Positions 21,857-33,470 are shown, counted from the stretch's first letter. The stretch: 64,000 nucleotides of DNA from Pomphorhynchus laevis (GCA_012934845.2 WNNJ02003840.1:1-64000), one strand, 5' to 3'. Numbers and translations: made by a program. Notes: generated by a model from the letters alone, not told the origin.

Positions 21857-22075
21857 TTCAAATCAAATCAGCTAACTGAGTCTACGTATTAAATATAATT
21901 ATAAAATAAACAAAACATAATAATTAAATAATTATTTAATAATTATCTTAGTTTAATTTTAAACTAGTTAAAAAAATTAAAATTTAAAAGTCAATTTTTA
22001 TGAATTGACCGATAAATAACAAACCTTGTATCAGAATAAGGATGAGAGGTCATCAGGAGGAACAAATTTCTATTT
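21857..22075 (-). mobile_element. PLE-N copy, terminal 220 bp
   Basis: Same terminus as at 21166 (CAAATCAAATCAGC, then CTAACTGAGTCTACGTAT). It extends further, through TTATGAATTGACCGATAA and GTATCAGAATAAGGATGAGA to GTCATCAGGAGGAAC, where it stops just inside the structured block, leaving out the pseudoknot. Confidence 0.7.
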
Positions 22076-22102
22076 ATACCATTTAGTAATCTTTCAAATG
22101 GT

Positions 22103-23795
22103 TAAAAAAGATTTATTTTAACGTGGCAAATGCGTGCCAGCGCACGCTTACATGACCACAGCAAAACATTAATGCAAATCATGTGTCGAGAAAGTGTGAA
22201 CGGAGGAGGTGTTTGAATGTGATAAAAAAGTGAACGCGGCGAACGTCGCGAGGGAGTTGATTCCAGGTGAGTAGGGCGGCGACGAGGAAGGATCGGAGAC
22301 CGTAGTTGTTGGAGTAATTGGGAACGTGAAGTAAGAGGGTATGACGGAAACGCAGCGATAGCTAGGTGGGGCGAGTGTCGTCTAAGAAAGGAAGGTTGAT
22401 GAACGATGGGGAGCCGACAGCGATGAGACGAAAAGTTACGAGAAAAAGGCAGAGGTTGATGCGGATGTAGATGGCGGGCCATGAGAGTTAGGCAAGATAT
22501 GTGGATGTGTGGTCGAAGCGACGGAGACGAAAGAGCACTCGAACGGCGGAGTCAATTATTCGTTGTAGGCGTAGGATGATGGATTTTAGAGAATTTGCGA
22601 AAAGGCTGAGGCAATAATTGATTTTAGGGAAAATAAGCGATGAAAGAAGAGACATACAAGAACGGAAGTCAATAAGGGGGCGAATATGGCGGATGTCACG
22701 GAGAATTGAGTAAGACGAGCAGACCTTGTCATGGACGAAGGGTTTAAGGGAAAGGTAATCATCGATATGGAAGCCTAAGAAAGTGAGATTGTGTACTATG
22801 GGAATGATCGATGATGCAAAAACATGCAGTGGGAAGAGATAAGGTTGGTTTGCAAGAAGGATCCGCATTATTTTGGACTTGTCGGGGTTTAGAACGAGAT
22901 GGAGATTAGAGAGACGTTTGTAGATAGAAGAAAGACAGTTTGCAGGCAAAAATGCCGATATCGTGTATGCGATGTGCGGGTGCATGAGCAAAGATGAGGA
23001 TGTCATCGCCGTATTGCATGACGTTAAAGGAGTAAGGTTTGATAAACGGAGAGATATCACTGAACCTTGTGGGACGACGCAAACTATAGGGATGTGAGGG
23101 GAGGATGATGAATTAGAACAGACGCGAAAGGAGCGGTCGGATAGATATGAGGCGAACCATGCTACAAAGGAGGGAGAAAAGCCGTAATCATAACGAAGGC
23201 GATAAATGAGGACGGAGTGGTCGCGGGAGATGAAAACACTATATAGAGCCTTGTCTCGAGAAATGAGTAAGTCGTTGTAAACTTTCATGCAAGCGATTTC
23301 TGTGGAGTTATTAGAGCGAAAAGCGGATTAGAATGAAGGGTACAGATTGAATGATGAGAGATAAGCGTTGATCTGTATCAAGATGAGGCGTTCTAAGAGC
23401 TTAGAAAGAGTAGGGAGTAGTGAAATGGGGCGATAGCTAGAAGGAAGGAAGGGGTCGAGCGACTGTTTCTTAAGGAGTGGACGAACGATTGCAGATTTCC
23501 AGTGTGAAGGAAAGATATGATTGCGGATGGACGAGTTAAACAAGGTTGTGAGAAAAGGGGATATTAATGAGCATATTGATTTAAGTATGTGGGTAGGCAG
23601 GGGATCGGCAGATGAGGTTTTGCTGGGCAAGGACATGAGAACAGATGAGACTTTGGTAGGTGAGACAGAGAGAAGATGAAAGAGTTCCGGAAGGATGATG
23701 ATAGGCGGGGCAGAATGGAATAGGATGGAGACCGGGGAGTGAGAGAGAAACGTGGATAATTTGATCTGGAAAAATTCGTAGATAATGATCATTCT
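22103..23795 (-). mobile_element. LINE-A copy b, 5'-truncated
   Basis: Minus-strand LINE-A from its 3' tail (AAAAAAGATTTATTTTAACG at 22105) to the region before the RT. Readable: VSPTKVSSVLMSLPSKTSSA and FPSHWKSAIVRPLLKKQSLD (23328-23792), then, after a break, KVYNDLLISRDKALYSVFIS, ASYLSDRSFRVCSN and LTFLGFHIDDYLSLKPFV (22488-23288). The piece between motif B and motif C is shortened relative to copy c. The NHSTE box and part of motif A are damaged. The end near 23795 corresponds to about 30920 in copy c. Confidence 0.85.
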
Positions 23796-24060
23796 AGATT
23801 ATCACATTATATCAGAGGAATAAAATAGGTCGGGTTAATATAGACGAAACTTCATAACAAAATAGTTCTTCCTTATGAATTATATCAGGGGAATAAAATA
23901 GGTTGGGTCTTTTTTATGGCATATTTTCTTATTCTAGCACGTGCCATATTACATATTAGTCAATTCATAAAAAATAAAAATTAAAAATTAAAGCTATTAT
24001 TCTAGCAAGTGCCAAATTATGAAAAATCTTACGACTAAGATATAAGACTAAGATATTAAA
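23796..24060. repeat. Short direct repeats with PLE-N tail debris
   Basis: ATTATATCAGAGGAATAAAA near 23807 recurs as ATTATATCAGGGGAATAAAA near 23878. ATTCTAGCACGTGCCA near 23932 recurs as ATTCTAGCAAGTGCCA near 24000. TTAGTCAATTCATAAAAA near 23958 is the PLE-N downstream segment in plus orientation. Confidence 0.5.
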
Positions 24061-24375
24061 CTACTTATAAAATTCGTGATTTTAACTACTTACAACGAGG
24101 AGCAGTTGGATATAGACGTCGATACCCAGCATTACTGATCAAGTTTGATTTTTACAAACCTGAATTGTCGATTTATTGTAAGCAATATTTTTCGTCTTAC
24201 AATAATTATATGGAAAATTCCGAAGGAATTTTTCCAAATCTGTTGAGATCTATCTGTCACAGATATCCTTAACTCTTGAGGGCTACCTCCGGGCACGTCA
24301 AGAACCCACGCGCCACTCTCTACTTGGGTCTGTCAGCTTTTGACAGACAGTCATAGAAAGTAGGTCACCATCACA

Positions 24376-25560
24376 ATGCTATTAGCCTCCACGTCCGATA
24401 TTGCTGGCATAAATATAGGCCGACGTGTGTTTTTACCCAAAATGAGATCGATTTTATGCCATAAAGATCTGCGGACATTTCGATTCAAAACTCCCTCATC
24501 TCCATTTACAAAAAAGCGCTTGTGTGTAAAATCTGCGGCCATCTTAGTAGGCGAAATTTAATCCTATCAGGTTTTCAAGGGTACGTAAGAGATCGCTCGG
24601 TTCCTTCAGCAATAGGTGAAGTGCATCAGTTTTTTCAAGATAACAGTCATCAGCTTGCTGTGGCTGTCTTTCTTGATTTTTCTGCTGCATTTGACCGCAT
24701 TTCCATTCCTTTTGTTATCTCTTCTATCAGGTCCCTTCGGCTGCCTGCGATAATTGTTAACAGGGTGGAAATATTGTTGTATACCAAGCGATTCTTCTAT
24801 GACGACCTTGTTGCACGTCAATTCTACCCTATTGCGGGTGTGCTTCAATAATCCAAATGTTCTCCAATCTTGTTTCTTGCTGACTCCATTATACTCTATA
24901 AAAAATTTAAACGCGATCAACATCTTGTGGTATACGTTGATGATAATACAGCCCTGTTATCTGGACGCAGGTGCAAATATGTAGTCTCTGACATCAGCCG
25001 TTTCTTTTTAAGATTAACAAACGAGCTACCCATATCCAATCTTATTATCAACTCCTCTAAATCGCAGGTGGTCGTCTTTCATGGCGCCCCTACCACCAAA
25101 AAGAAATTTAAGAGATTAGCACTCTCTGCACTTTCCTACATTTTGCAGCTTCAACCACTCCTTACCTTCACAAGTCGAGCAAAATACCTGGGGTTCACCA
25201 TTACGGTAAACTGATCAGCGAAAGCTGACCAGAATATACTTGAACGTATTGTGAAGAGAGCTCGGTGAGCTTTGAAACGGGCTTAGCATCTGTCATTGAA
25301 TGGGAAAACCCAAGTGCGCTTCTGGGGTACTTGGGCTATCTCGGGATTAGTCTTCTTTTCAAGAAAACGTCCCCCAGAGCAAATACTAAGGTTTTTCAAG
25401 CTCCTCATCTCGCGATTACCGCGCACAGTCCACCTCGATTGGATTCTTCGTGGAGTGAGAGATCTCGAATAGTTTAGTCGGAAAGCGGCTTGTTGGATTG
25501 GTTGGAGGGCTCAGATCCCTGTGGACCTGAGGCCGTGACACAATGAAGACTCAATTAACG
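24376..25560 (+). mobile_element. LINE-F, degenerate R1/I-like RT fragment
   Basis: Plus-strand RT remnants in order: GFQGYVRDRSVPSAIGEVHQ (24567 on), VAVFLDFSAAFDRISIPFVI (motif A), GVLQ (motif B remnant, about 24837), VVYVDDNTALLSG (motif C, YVDD, about 24930-24968), ISNLIINSSKSQVVVFHGAP (motif D) and SRAKYLGFTITVN (motif E, ends 25214). Stops and frame changes separate these blocks. The style (QGYVRDRS, FLDFSAAFDRI) is that of the R1/I/Jockey-type LINEs, different from LINE-A to LINE-D. Downstream, a GACACAATGAAGACTCAATT segment near 25540 may be 3' UTR. Confidence 0.7.
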
Positions 25561-25689
25561 ACTGAAATGACTTTGTTTTCTGTTTTCTTTTTCTTCATGT
25601 TTTACGTTTTAAAACTTTTTAGTGGTTATATAGTTGTTAACAAAATCCTTATTATATGTCGACTTCCAAGGGAGCTGAAGCTTGTAAGG

Positions 25690-27965
25690 AAGCATCACAT
25701 CGAATAAACAAAACAGAAAAAATCGTAAAAAACATCAAGAGTTCACGAGGTCAAGCTTTAGGCGTTCTTTGAATTGCTCAGCAGAAGAGCTGTTGATTAC
25801 ACCAGGTGATAATCCATTTCATCGTTTACAGACGCGATCCATCACTGTCGTGCAATTTGTTCGATGCTTTGAGCGATGCTTCAAACATAGCTCGTGTCCA
25901 CGTAACATTGAGGATTCATGAAGACAGAACAGCTGCTTACACGAATGGTTAGACACGCGCAGCGACATCCACACTAGTGTAATATCTGCAATCAACAGAT
26001 CGCATTCAATAGATCTTATACCCAACGTCTCTAGTCTAACTGGATAAGGAATACAGCGAGTTGCCGAAACCAAGTGCGTGGCTATTCTCAAAATGTTGTC
26101 GAATTCACTCAATTCTGATTTCAGTTGATGGTGTGTCGCGTGAGATGCATAGAGCATATGTGATTTTAAGAGACTCGAATATACAATGCGTAAAGCCTTT
26201 GGCTCAAGTCGTCTAACGTTTCGATGAAGAAATCCTAAAATTCTACGGCATTTTGCAATAATCGCAGAAGAATGAAGACAAGATTGTAAATTGGAGGAGA
26301 TAACAACACCTAGATCAGTAAAGTGATTTACTGATTCGATAACTGTTGAGCTGAATTGATAAGAAGGGGAAGGTAATCGGGATTGACCAATTCTCATATG
26401 TCGACATTTACTAACATTGATTACTAAGCCGTGTGATGAATACCAACTACTAACTTTATCCAAATCTGATTGTAGTAGGGGAGAGCTAGAACAACCACGA
26501 AATAAAGGGCACCACAGTTTAATGTCATCGGTGTATAATAAGTACTGGCATGTAACACTTTCAGCGATTTCGTTGATGTATATATTAAACAAAGAGAAAC
26601 TAAGGATACAGCCTTGTGGAACACATTGAGTGAGATAAAACCATTCAGAAAGAGACTCACCAACTCGCACAGCAAAGGAACGTCTACTCAAGAATTCACG
26701 TATCCAGAGACAAACGTGCTTTGAGAATCCGTAATTTCCAAGTTTCCAGAGTAAAATTGGATGAACGACCCGATTAAAAGCTTTGGACAAATCAATAAAG
26801 ACGACATCAACCGGCACCCCCTGTTCGACAAAACCGGCCCAGCTTTCGCGTGCTAATGTTAGATTAGTTGAAGTGGAGTGATGTTTTCTAAACCCATGCT
26901 GTTTATTAGATAAAATATTAAATTTGTCCAAATGAGAAGATACATACCTCAGGATCAGTTTCTTCATCACCTTGCAAGCAATACACGTCAAACTTATTGG
27001 CCGATAAATTTTAGGATTTACCTCATCCCCCTTTTTGAAAACTGGAATGAATAATATCCTCTTCCACATATCTGGGATTATGCCAGTTCTAAAGGACCAA
27101 TAGTAAATATCAAAAAGCGGAAGATATATATTCGATGCAACTTTGCGTAATAATATACTAGGAATACCATCAGGACCTGAACTATTTTTAGCCGGTAGCT
27201 TAGATAAGATATTAAGAACATCGAGCGGGTTAAAGTAGAGGTTAGAATCCTGGTACTGGAGAGAAGAATTGTCTATCGTAATGTTATAGTCACATAGGGA
27301 AAATCGATTGCGAATGAGACAAAAGTTCTTGGCAAGGATATTGGCAATGGAAAGAGGCGAACCGATTTTCGATCACCATTAACCAGACAGTTGATTGACG
27401 AAGATACCCTCTTACGGTTGCCAAGTAGTTGAAAAAGTCTATTTTGATTGACATGATACAAGGAACATATGGAAGCAATGAATTAATGTTTCTTCTGACG
27501 TTTAAGAGAAGTCACCCTGTTGCGAATGGTAGTATAAAATCTGAAGGATCCGAGTCCACGCTTAAATAGTAGGAATGCATAATCACGTTCTCGGACAGCT
27601 CGCTTCAACTCACTGTCAAACCATTAGGGTTTGGAGGATGGTGGTTTACGTGTTACGCAAGGGGAAAAGGCGTGAAGTAGATTAATCAATGTTGTGTGGA
27701 GGAACGACCAAGCCACATGAACACCGACTGTTCTAGCACAAGGCCATCTTACTAGGCTCAGCATTTCATTAATTGTATCGTAATCCGCATTCATAACACC
27801 AACCGTTTTTTTTAAATTGACCAGACGCGAAATATGACCAGGTAGGATGATACGTAAAGTGCAGTGATCGCAATAGCGGACCGCAACTTAATGACTCAAC
27901 GACATAATCATTGGTACATAGGCATAAATCTAGCAGGGAATGACTTTTATTACGGATACGAGTAT
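25690..27965 (-). mobile_element. LINE-C 3' half: end of endonuclease, linker, RT, tail
   Basis: Minus-strand CR1-like LINE. From its upstream side: NKSHSLLDLCLCTNDYV (about 27905-27960), DHCTLRIILPGHISRL (the SDH step of the endonuclease), NSSGPDGIPSILLRKVAS, IPVFKKGDEVNPKIYRPISL, NKQHGFRKHHSTSTNLTLAR, VVFIDLSKAFNRVVHPILLW (motif A), CVPQGCILSFSLFNIYINEI (motif B), LLYTDDIKLW (motif C, YTDD) and LVINVSKCRHMRI (motif D). The long frame covers 25819-27069. It then meets a TGA where LINE-B and copy logic expect tryptophan (CKR-stop-NGLSPGVI) and would end near 25738. Its missing N-terminal half lies at 32683-33470, beyond the LINE-A insertion. Confidence 0.8.
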
Positions 27966-28035
27966 TACAATATTTATACGAGTATTACAATATTTATACG
28001 AGTATTACAATATTTATACGAGTATTACAAGAATA
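27955..28035. repeat. 20-bp tandem repeat at the insertion site
   Basis: ACGAGTATTACAATATTTAT is repeated about 3.7 times directly after the LINE-C sequence ends and before the LINE-A 5' region. The first part of the unit (CGAGTAT) belongs to LINE-C codons, so the array grew from the target edge. Confidence 0.8.
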
Positions 28036-28135
28036 TTAATAACTGTTCTAGCAAATTATAATAAAAATTGTTGATTAAAGTTACTTACACAAGCACATAA
28101 AGGACTTCTATAAAAAAAGTTACAAACATCTTACA

Positions 28136-28730
28136 ACTACCATCGACGACAACCATCGACGACAACCATCGACGACAACCATCGACGACAACCATCGACG
28201 ACAACCATCGACGACAACCATCGACGACAACCATCGACGACAACCATCGACGACAACCATCGACGACAACCATCGACGACAACCATCGACGACAACCATC
28301 GACGACAACCATCGACGACAACCATCGACGACAACCATCGACGACAACCATCGACGACAACCATCGACGACAACCATCGACGACAACCATCGACGACAAC
28401 CATCGACGACAACCATCGACGACAACCATCGACGACAACCATCGACGACAACCATCGACGACAACCATCGACGACAACCATCGACGACAACCATCGACGA
28501 CAACCATCGACGACAACCATCGACGACAACCATCGACGACAACCATCGACGACAACCATCGACGACAACCATCGACGACAACCATCGACGACAACCATCG
28601 ACGACAACCATCGACGACAACCATCGACGACAACCATCGACGACAACCATCGACGACAACCATCGACGACAACAATCGACGACAACCATCGACGACAACC
28701 ATCGACGACAACAATCGACGACAACCATCG
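28136..28730. repeat. 13-bp minisatellite, about 45 units, in a LINE-A 5' leader
   Basis: The unit ACCATCGACGACA repeats almost without error for about 595 bp, with only a few ACAATCGACGACA variants at the right end. Because 13 is not a multiple of three and the unit lacks stops on the minus strand, all three minus frames stay open with a 13-residue period (VVVDGCRRWLSSM). These are not genes. The array ends four bases before the ORF1 ATG at 28734. Copy f at 50590-50640 has a few related units (CGACAACCATCGACAACCAT on its own strand), so this is an expanded leader motif. Confidence 0.9.
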
Positions 28731-28733
28731 TTT

Positions 28734-29741
28734 ATGGGAGGACGTAAGAAAACAACTAAGACCGACACCAACTATGGACAACTGCAAGTACAGTGCTCGA
28801 TACACGACTGCAGCGTCTGAACAACAATCACCTGCGACAAGAATAAGGCTAAAGAAGACTTCGTATGTGGTTTTTGCGCCAACACACTAATCTGCAACCT
28901 TTCCAATAAGCACATATCAACATCCAACACGTCAACTCAAACTACCCCCGTCGTTTCTAATGTCCTTTCTCCACCCACCGACCCTGCCACCATATACACT
29001 TCCCATTCCATGTCATCTTCACTCCCCGACACCCCACGTCCCGTCCTTCCCGTCTCGTTTCTCAATACCTTGCATCCATCAATCAAAATCACCTCCACAA
29101 CCTCCACTATCCTTCCACTCATAACCTTTCCTCACATCGCTTGCCACCCTCTTTATTATCATTATCCTCTATGTCTCCCGTCGTCAAACCAAATCCCTCC
29201 AAATCATAAACTGCCAGCTCTTCTATCGTGATCTCACCTACTCACGTCAGTCGTCCTCCTTTACGAAAGCGCTTTGCTTTTCGCGATCGTTGCGTCATTG
29301 TCACTAATATCACGCCTTCTAACTCCTTATCTCCACAAGCACGTCTAGACCACGATGTTTCCGCCTTCATATCCATCCTCTCGCCTATTGTTCCTGCAGA
29401 TAAACCATCCTTTTTCAAGGACATTTCTCCTGTCGCATTCATCCGTCTAAACAAATCTTCTCAATCTAATCCTTCCCAGCACCCTCTCCTAAAAATCGTT
29501 TTCAAGCATCGCTCTCACGCGTCTTCTGTCCACCCTCAACGATTGAAACTCATGTCATCTTCAACCACTCGAATTTTTCCCGATCGCGCCAATTCTGAAA
29601 TCGCTCAAATCTCTTCAGCCCGCATCAAAAAACGGCGAAACATCACTCTCCATCCGAAACATAGACGGAAATTTTCAAGTTGTCCACACCCGTCCAAAAA
29701 TTCGATGGCGCTCCATCTCTCCTATGTGTCTTCTCCACTAG
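28734..29741 (+). pseudogene. LINE-A ORF1, copy c
   Basis: Begins MGGRKKTTKT at 28734, parallel to MGAKKKNLPK in copy f. Next comes a C-x4-C ... C-x2-C pattern ending VCGFCANT (a small PHD-like or ribbon zinc finger). A serine/proline-rich stretch (SNVLSPPTDPATIYTSHSMS) follows, then RDRCVIVTNITPSNSLSPQA and SPVAFIRLNKSSQSN, consistent with an RRM-like nucleic-acid-binding region. The C-terminal part TTRIFPDRANSEIAQISSAR resembles the conserved end of CR1/Jockey-group ORF1 proteins. Copy c has a stop in the zinc finger, a frame break near 29230 and a short deletion near 29640. The stop TAG at 29739-29741 lies 37 nt inside ORF2. Confidence 0.7.
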
Positions 29742-32594
29742 ACTCTTTCGCCACAACACACGGTTTCCGCCTCGGTCTCCTCAACACTAGATCTATTCTC
29801 AAAAAATCCGATCTTATCCTCAACCTATTCACCAAGCAATCCATCGATCTCTTCTGCCACACCGAATCCTGGCAATCAGATTCCGAGGACCTTTCCATTC
29901 GCCGTCTGCTCTCTACCGGTTGCTCCCTAGTCGAATCCGCCCGCCCCCTCAGCTCATGCCCTTCTAAATTCTCTAATCATGGCGGCATCGTCGCATTCGC
30001 GCGTCACCCCGCGTCTCTTCGCAAAATCAATCCCCTTTTCAGTCCTTGCTCTTTTGAATTGCTAACTTGTCGTTATTCTTACCCAATCACTCAAGATCTC
30101 GCCATTGTATACCGTCCTGGTTCATCAGCTCCTACAGCTTTATTTTTACCGAACGCGCTGACCTTCTTTCTCATTGTTCTTTGTCCTCAATCCCTTCACT
30201 CGTTCTAGGCGACATCAATATCCGCCTAGACCGCCCATCTTCCACGGATTCCATCCGGTTCATCAACATTCTATCCAACTACAATTACAAACTAATCTGT
30301 ACTGCCCCCACACATATACTTGGTGGGGCACTCGACATAATCGCTGCCCCCGATCATTTTGCTGCCTACACCTCACTGTCACTCTCTGATCCTGGTATAT
30401 CCGATCACTTTCTTATCACCCTTGATCTCACTCACAACCACACCCCTCCTCACTCACCTACAATCCTACGCCCTTGGAGAAATATTGACCTCTCCCTTCC
30501 ACGCTCTGTCTTACTCAAATCATCTCTATCATTTCCCACAATAACATATTCATCTCCTCACGATCTCGCCTTTATTTTCGACTCTGAACTCACATACACT
30601 CTCGATCTTCTCTTGCCCTTCAAGTCTTACCCACACCGTCGCTTGCACCGTGCCTCATGGTTTGACATCCAATGCCTACTATCAAAGCGTCGACTCCGCC
30701 ATGCTTTTCGAGTCTATCACCGCTCACTCAGACGTGATGTCCGCTCGATAACTCCGTCTTTCCGTGATTCCTATCTTGCTCATCCCCGGTCTCATCTCAA
30801 CCTACTACGTACCAAATGCAACTCCTTCTGACAGCATAAAATCCCCACTTCATTCAACTCTAAGACTCTCTGGCATACTTTCAACTCAATCCTTGCTCGC
30901 TCCTCTTCGTCGTGCAACATCAATACCAATGATTATTTGTCATTTCTCCAGACTAAAGTATCCACGTTGCTCACTTACACCCAGGTCTCCATCCTATCCC
31001 ACTCTGCCCAGTCTACTCTCATCCTTCCGGAACTCTTTCATCTTATCCCTGTCTCACCTACAGAAGTATCATCTGTCCTCATGTCCTTGCTCAACAAAAC
31101 CTCACCTGCCGATCCCCTGCCTACTCACATATTAAAATCTATATGCTCATCAATATCCCCATTTCTCACAACCTTGTTTAACTCGTCCATCCGCAGTCGT
31201 ATCTTTCCTTCACACTGGAAATCCGCAATCGTTCGTCCCCTCCTTAAGAAACAATCGCTCGATCCCTCCCTCCCTTCTAGCTATCGCCCCATTTCACTAC
31301 TCCCTACTCTTTCTAAGCTCTTAGAACGCCTCATCTTAATACAAATCAACGCTTATCTCTCCTCATCCAATCTGTATCCTCCTTTCCAATCCGCTTTCCG
31401 CTCTAATCACTCGACAGAAATCGCATGCATAAAAGTGTACAACGACTTACTCATTTCTCGAGACAAGGCTCTATATAGTGTTCTCATCTCCCTCGACCTC
31501 TCCTCCGCATTCGACATTGTGGTTCACTCCGTTTTCCTTTCTCGCCTTCGTTATGATTACGAATTTTCTTCCTCCTCCGTAGCATGGTTCGCCTCATATC
31601 TTTCCGACGTTCCTTTCGCGTCTGTTCTAATTCATCATCCTCCTCTCCCATCCCTATTTTTTTGCCGGGTCCCACAAGGTTCAGTCCTAGGTCCCCTGCT
31701 TTTCTCTATTCTGCTTGGCGATCTATTTCCGTTTATCAAACCTTACTCCTTTAAGGTCATGCAATATACCGATGACATTCTAATCTATGCTCATGCACCC
31801 GCACATCGCATACACGATATCGGCATTTCTGCCTCCAACTGTCTTTCTTCTATCTACAAACGTCTCCCCAACCTCCACCTCGTTCAAAACCCCGAAAAGT
31901 CCAAAACAATGTGGATCCTCACCCGTAAACCAAACATATCTTCTCCCACTGTATATTTTGCCTCATCGATCATCCCCAAAGTACACAATCTCACTTTCTT
32001 AGGCTTCCATTTCGATGATCACCTATCCATTAGACCCTTCGTCCGCGACAAGGTCCGCTCATATAACTTAATTCTCCGTGACATCCGCCGTATCCGCCTT
32101 CTTATCGACTTCCGTTCTTGTATGTCTCTTCTTTCATCGCTTCTTTCCCTAAAATCGATTACTGCCTTAGCCTTTTCGCCAATTCTCCAAAATCCATCAT
32201 CCTAGCCCTACAACGGATAATCAACACCTCCGTTCGAGTGCTCTTTCGTCTCCGTCGCTTCGACCACACATCCACATATTTTGCCCAACTTTCATGGCCC
32301 ACCATCCACATCCGCATCAAACTCCGCCTTCTCGTTACCATTCGTCTCATCGCTGTCGTCTCCCCATCGTTCATCAACCTTCCTTTCTTAGACGATACTC
32401 GCCCCACCTCGCTATCGCTTTGTTCCTGTCATACCCTCTTACTCCACGTTCCTAATTACTCCAACAACTACGGTCTCCGATCCTTCCTCGTCGCCGCCTC
32501 ACTTGCCTGGAATCAACTCCCTCTCGACGTCCGCCGCGCTCCCTCCTTTATCGCATTCAAACACCTTCTCCGTTCACACCTTCTCGACACCTGA
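29705..32594 (+). pseudogene. LINE-A ORF2 (endonuclease and RT), copy c
   Basis: Starts MALHLSYVSS at 29705 in another frame from ORF1. APE endonuclease: LGLLNTRSILKK (N), SIDLFCHTESWQSD (E of TESW), SLVLGDINIRLD, GALDIIAAPDHF and GISDHFLITLDL (SDH). RT: FPSHWKSAIVRPLLKK, SSYRPISLLPTLSKLLERL, FRSNHSTEIACIKV, ISLDLSSAFDIVVHSVFL (motif A), VPQGSVLGPLLFSILLGDL (motif B), QYTDDILIYAH (motif C, YTDD) and NPEKSKTMWI (motif D). The tail is NNYGLRSFLVAASLAWNQLP and ends TGA 32592-32594. Breaks: a frame change in the endonuclease near 30150, another near 30850 in the linker, and one near 32180. The RT frame 30937-32205 is otherwise open. Confidence 0.85.
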
Positions 32595-32672
32595 TTCACA
32601 GTCTTGTTTTTTGTGGTCATGTAAGCGTGCGCTGGCACGCATTCGCCACGTTAAAATAAATCCTTTTTTTAC
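32595..32672 (+). other. LINE-A 3' UTR with terminal hairpin, copy c
   Basis: Ends with GCGTGC (32625-32630), loop GCTG, GCACGC (32635-32640), then CATTCGCCACGTTAAAATAA and a short T run. The same hairpin and tail end copies a, b and e. Short conserved 3' stems are recognised by the RT in several LINE families. That role is inference here. Confidence 0.75.
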
Positions 32673-32682
32673 AATGGACAAG

Positions 32683-33470
32683 CTAACAAAGTGTGAGCTC
32701 ATTGAATACATCAAGTAAGGCTGATGATTCTTCATCACACCCCTGGATCGCGGTATTAGAGACCCAATCGATATTTGGAGTGTTAAGATCTCCGCAGATT
32801 AAGGTATCCACATCGCCGGAACAGTGATGTTTTAACGACTTGATGATGAGTGGTGTTTTTGATCGAGGACTACGATAAACAATACAAATGCGATAGACCT
32901 TACCTCGTTCATCCGTCACTTAAATCCACAAAAGCTCATTTCAATAATCGTCAGAACACGTCTCTATTACGTTATAAACAAGATTGTCGCGTATATAAGC
33001 AGCTACACCGCCACCTTTAGAGATTTTTCGATCACAGCGAACTATCGTATAACCGTGAATACCGACTTCAGAATCCAGCATATTACAATTTAACCAAGTT
33101 TCAGTAAAAAACAGCATTTCGAGATTTTCATGATGTACTATTGCTTTGATTTCATCTAACTTGTTAAACAAACTCAAAACATTTGAATAGAGTATGTAAA
33201 GGCCAGCTTTGGTAGATGCACAGGGAAACTTGGGGACATTTGATTTTTGAGAATTCATACAATCGAACAACGAGGATAAATCCGTATGATTGACTGTTAG
33301 TAGCGAGTTACAGAGTTCAGTTGAGTTGGGAATGCGTGCGACACAGAGACGTTCGATATCCTGTAACGAAATGTCTCGAGAGCTGTTGATAAAAAATCGA
33401 GAAATTATGAAACATACAAAATATTTATGATTAAAAATAACTGTGATTTGGTGAATAATAAACATCTTTA
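32683..33470 (-). mobile_element. LINE-C 5' half: endonuclease N-terminal part
   Basis: Minus-strand frames encode AGLYILYSNVLSLFNKLDEI, LEMLFFTETWLNCNMLDSEV (TETW active-site step), GYTIVRCDRKISKGGGVAAY (33465-32941), then YRICIVYRSPRSKTP, TLICGDLNTPNIDW (GDLN step) and LLDVFNELTLC ending at 32683. The next residues expected in this fold, RIRNKSHSLLDLCL, are at about 27910-27965 on the other side of the LINE-A copy. So one LINE-C was cut in two. A stop between the two frames shows decay. The first 45 codons upstream are not typical of the family and may be leader. Confidence 0.8.

Noticed and set aside
24360-24560. Separate short gene encoding MLLASTSDIAGINIGRR
   Set aside because: Both strands are open here by chance; the segment directly precedes the LINE-F RT and shows no domain.
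28085-28805. Three long minus-strand open frames with a repeating VVVDGCRRWLSSM peptide
   Set aside because: All three frames of the same strand are open because the 13-bp unit has no stop there; it is a minisatellite in a LINE-A leader, not a repeat protein.
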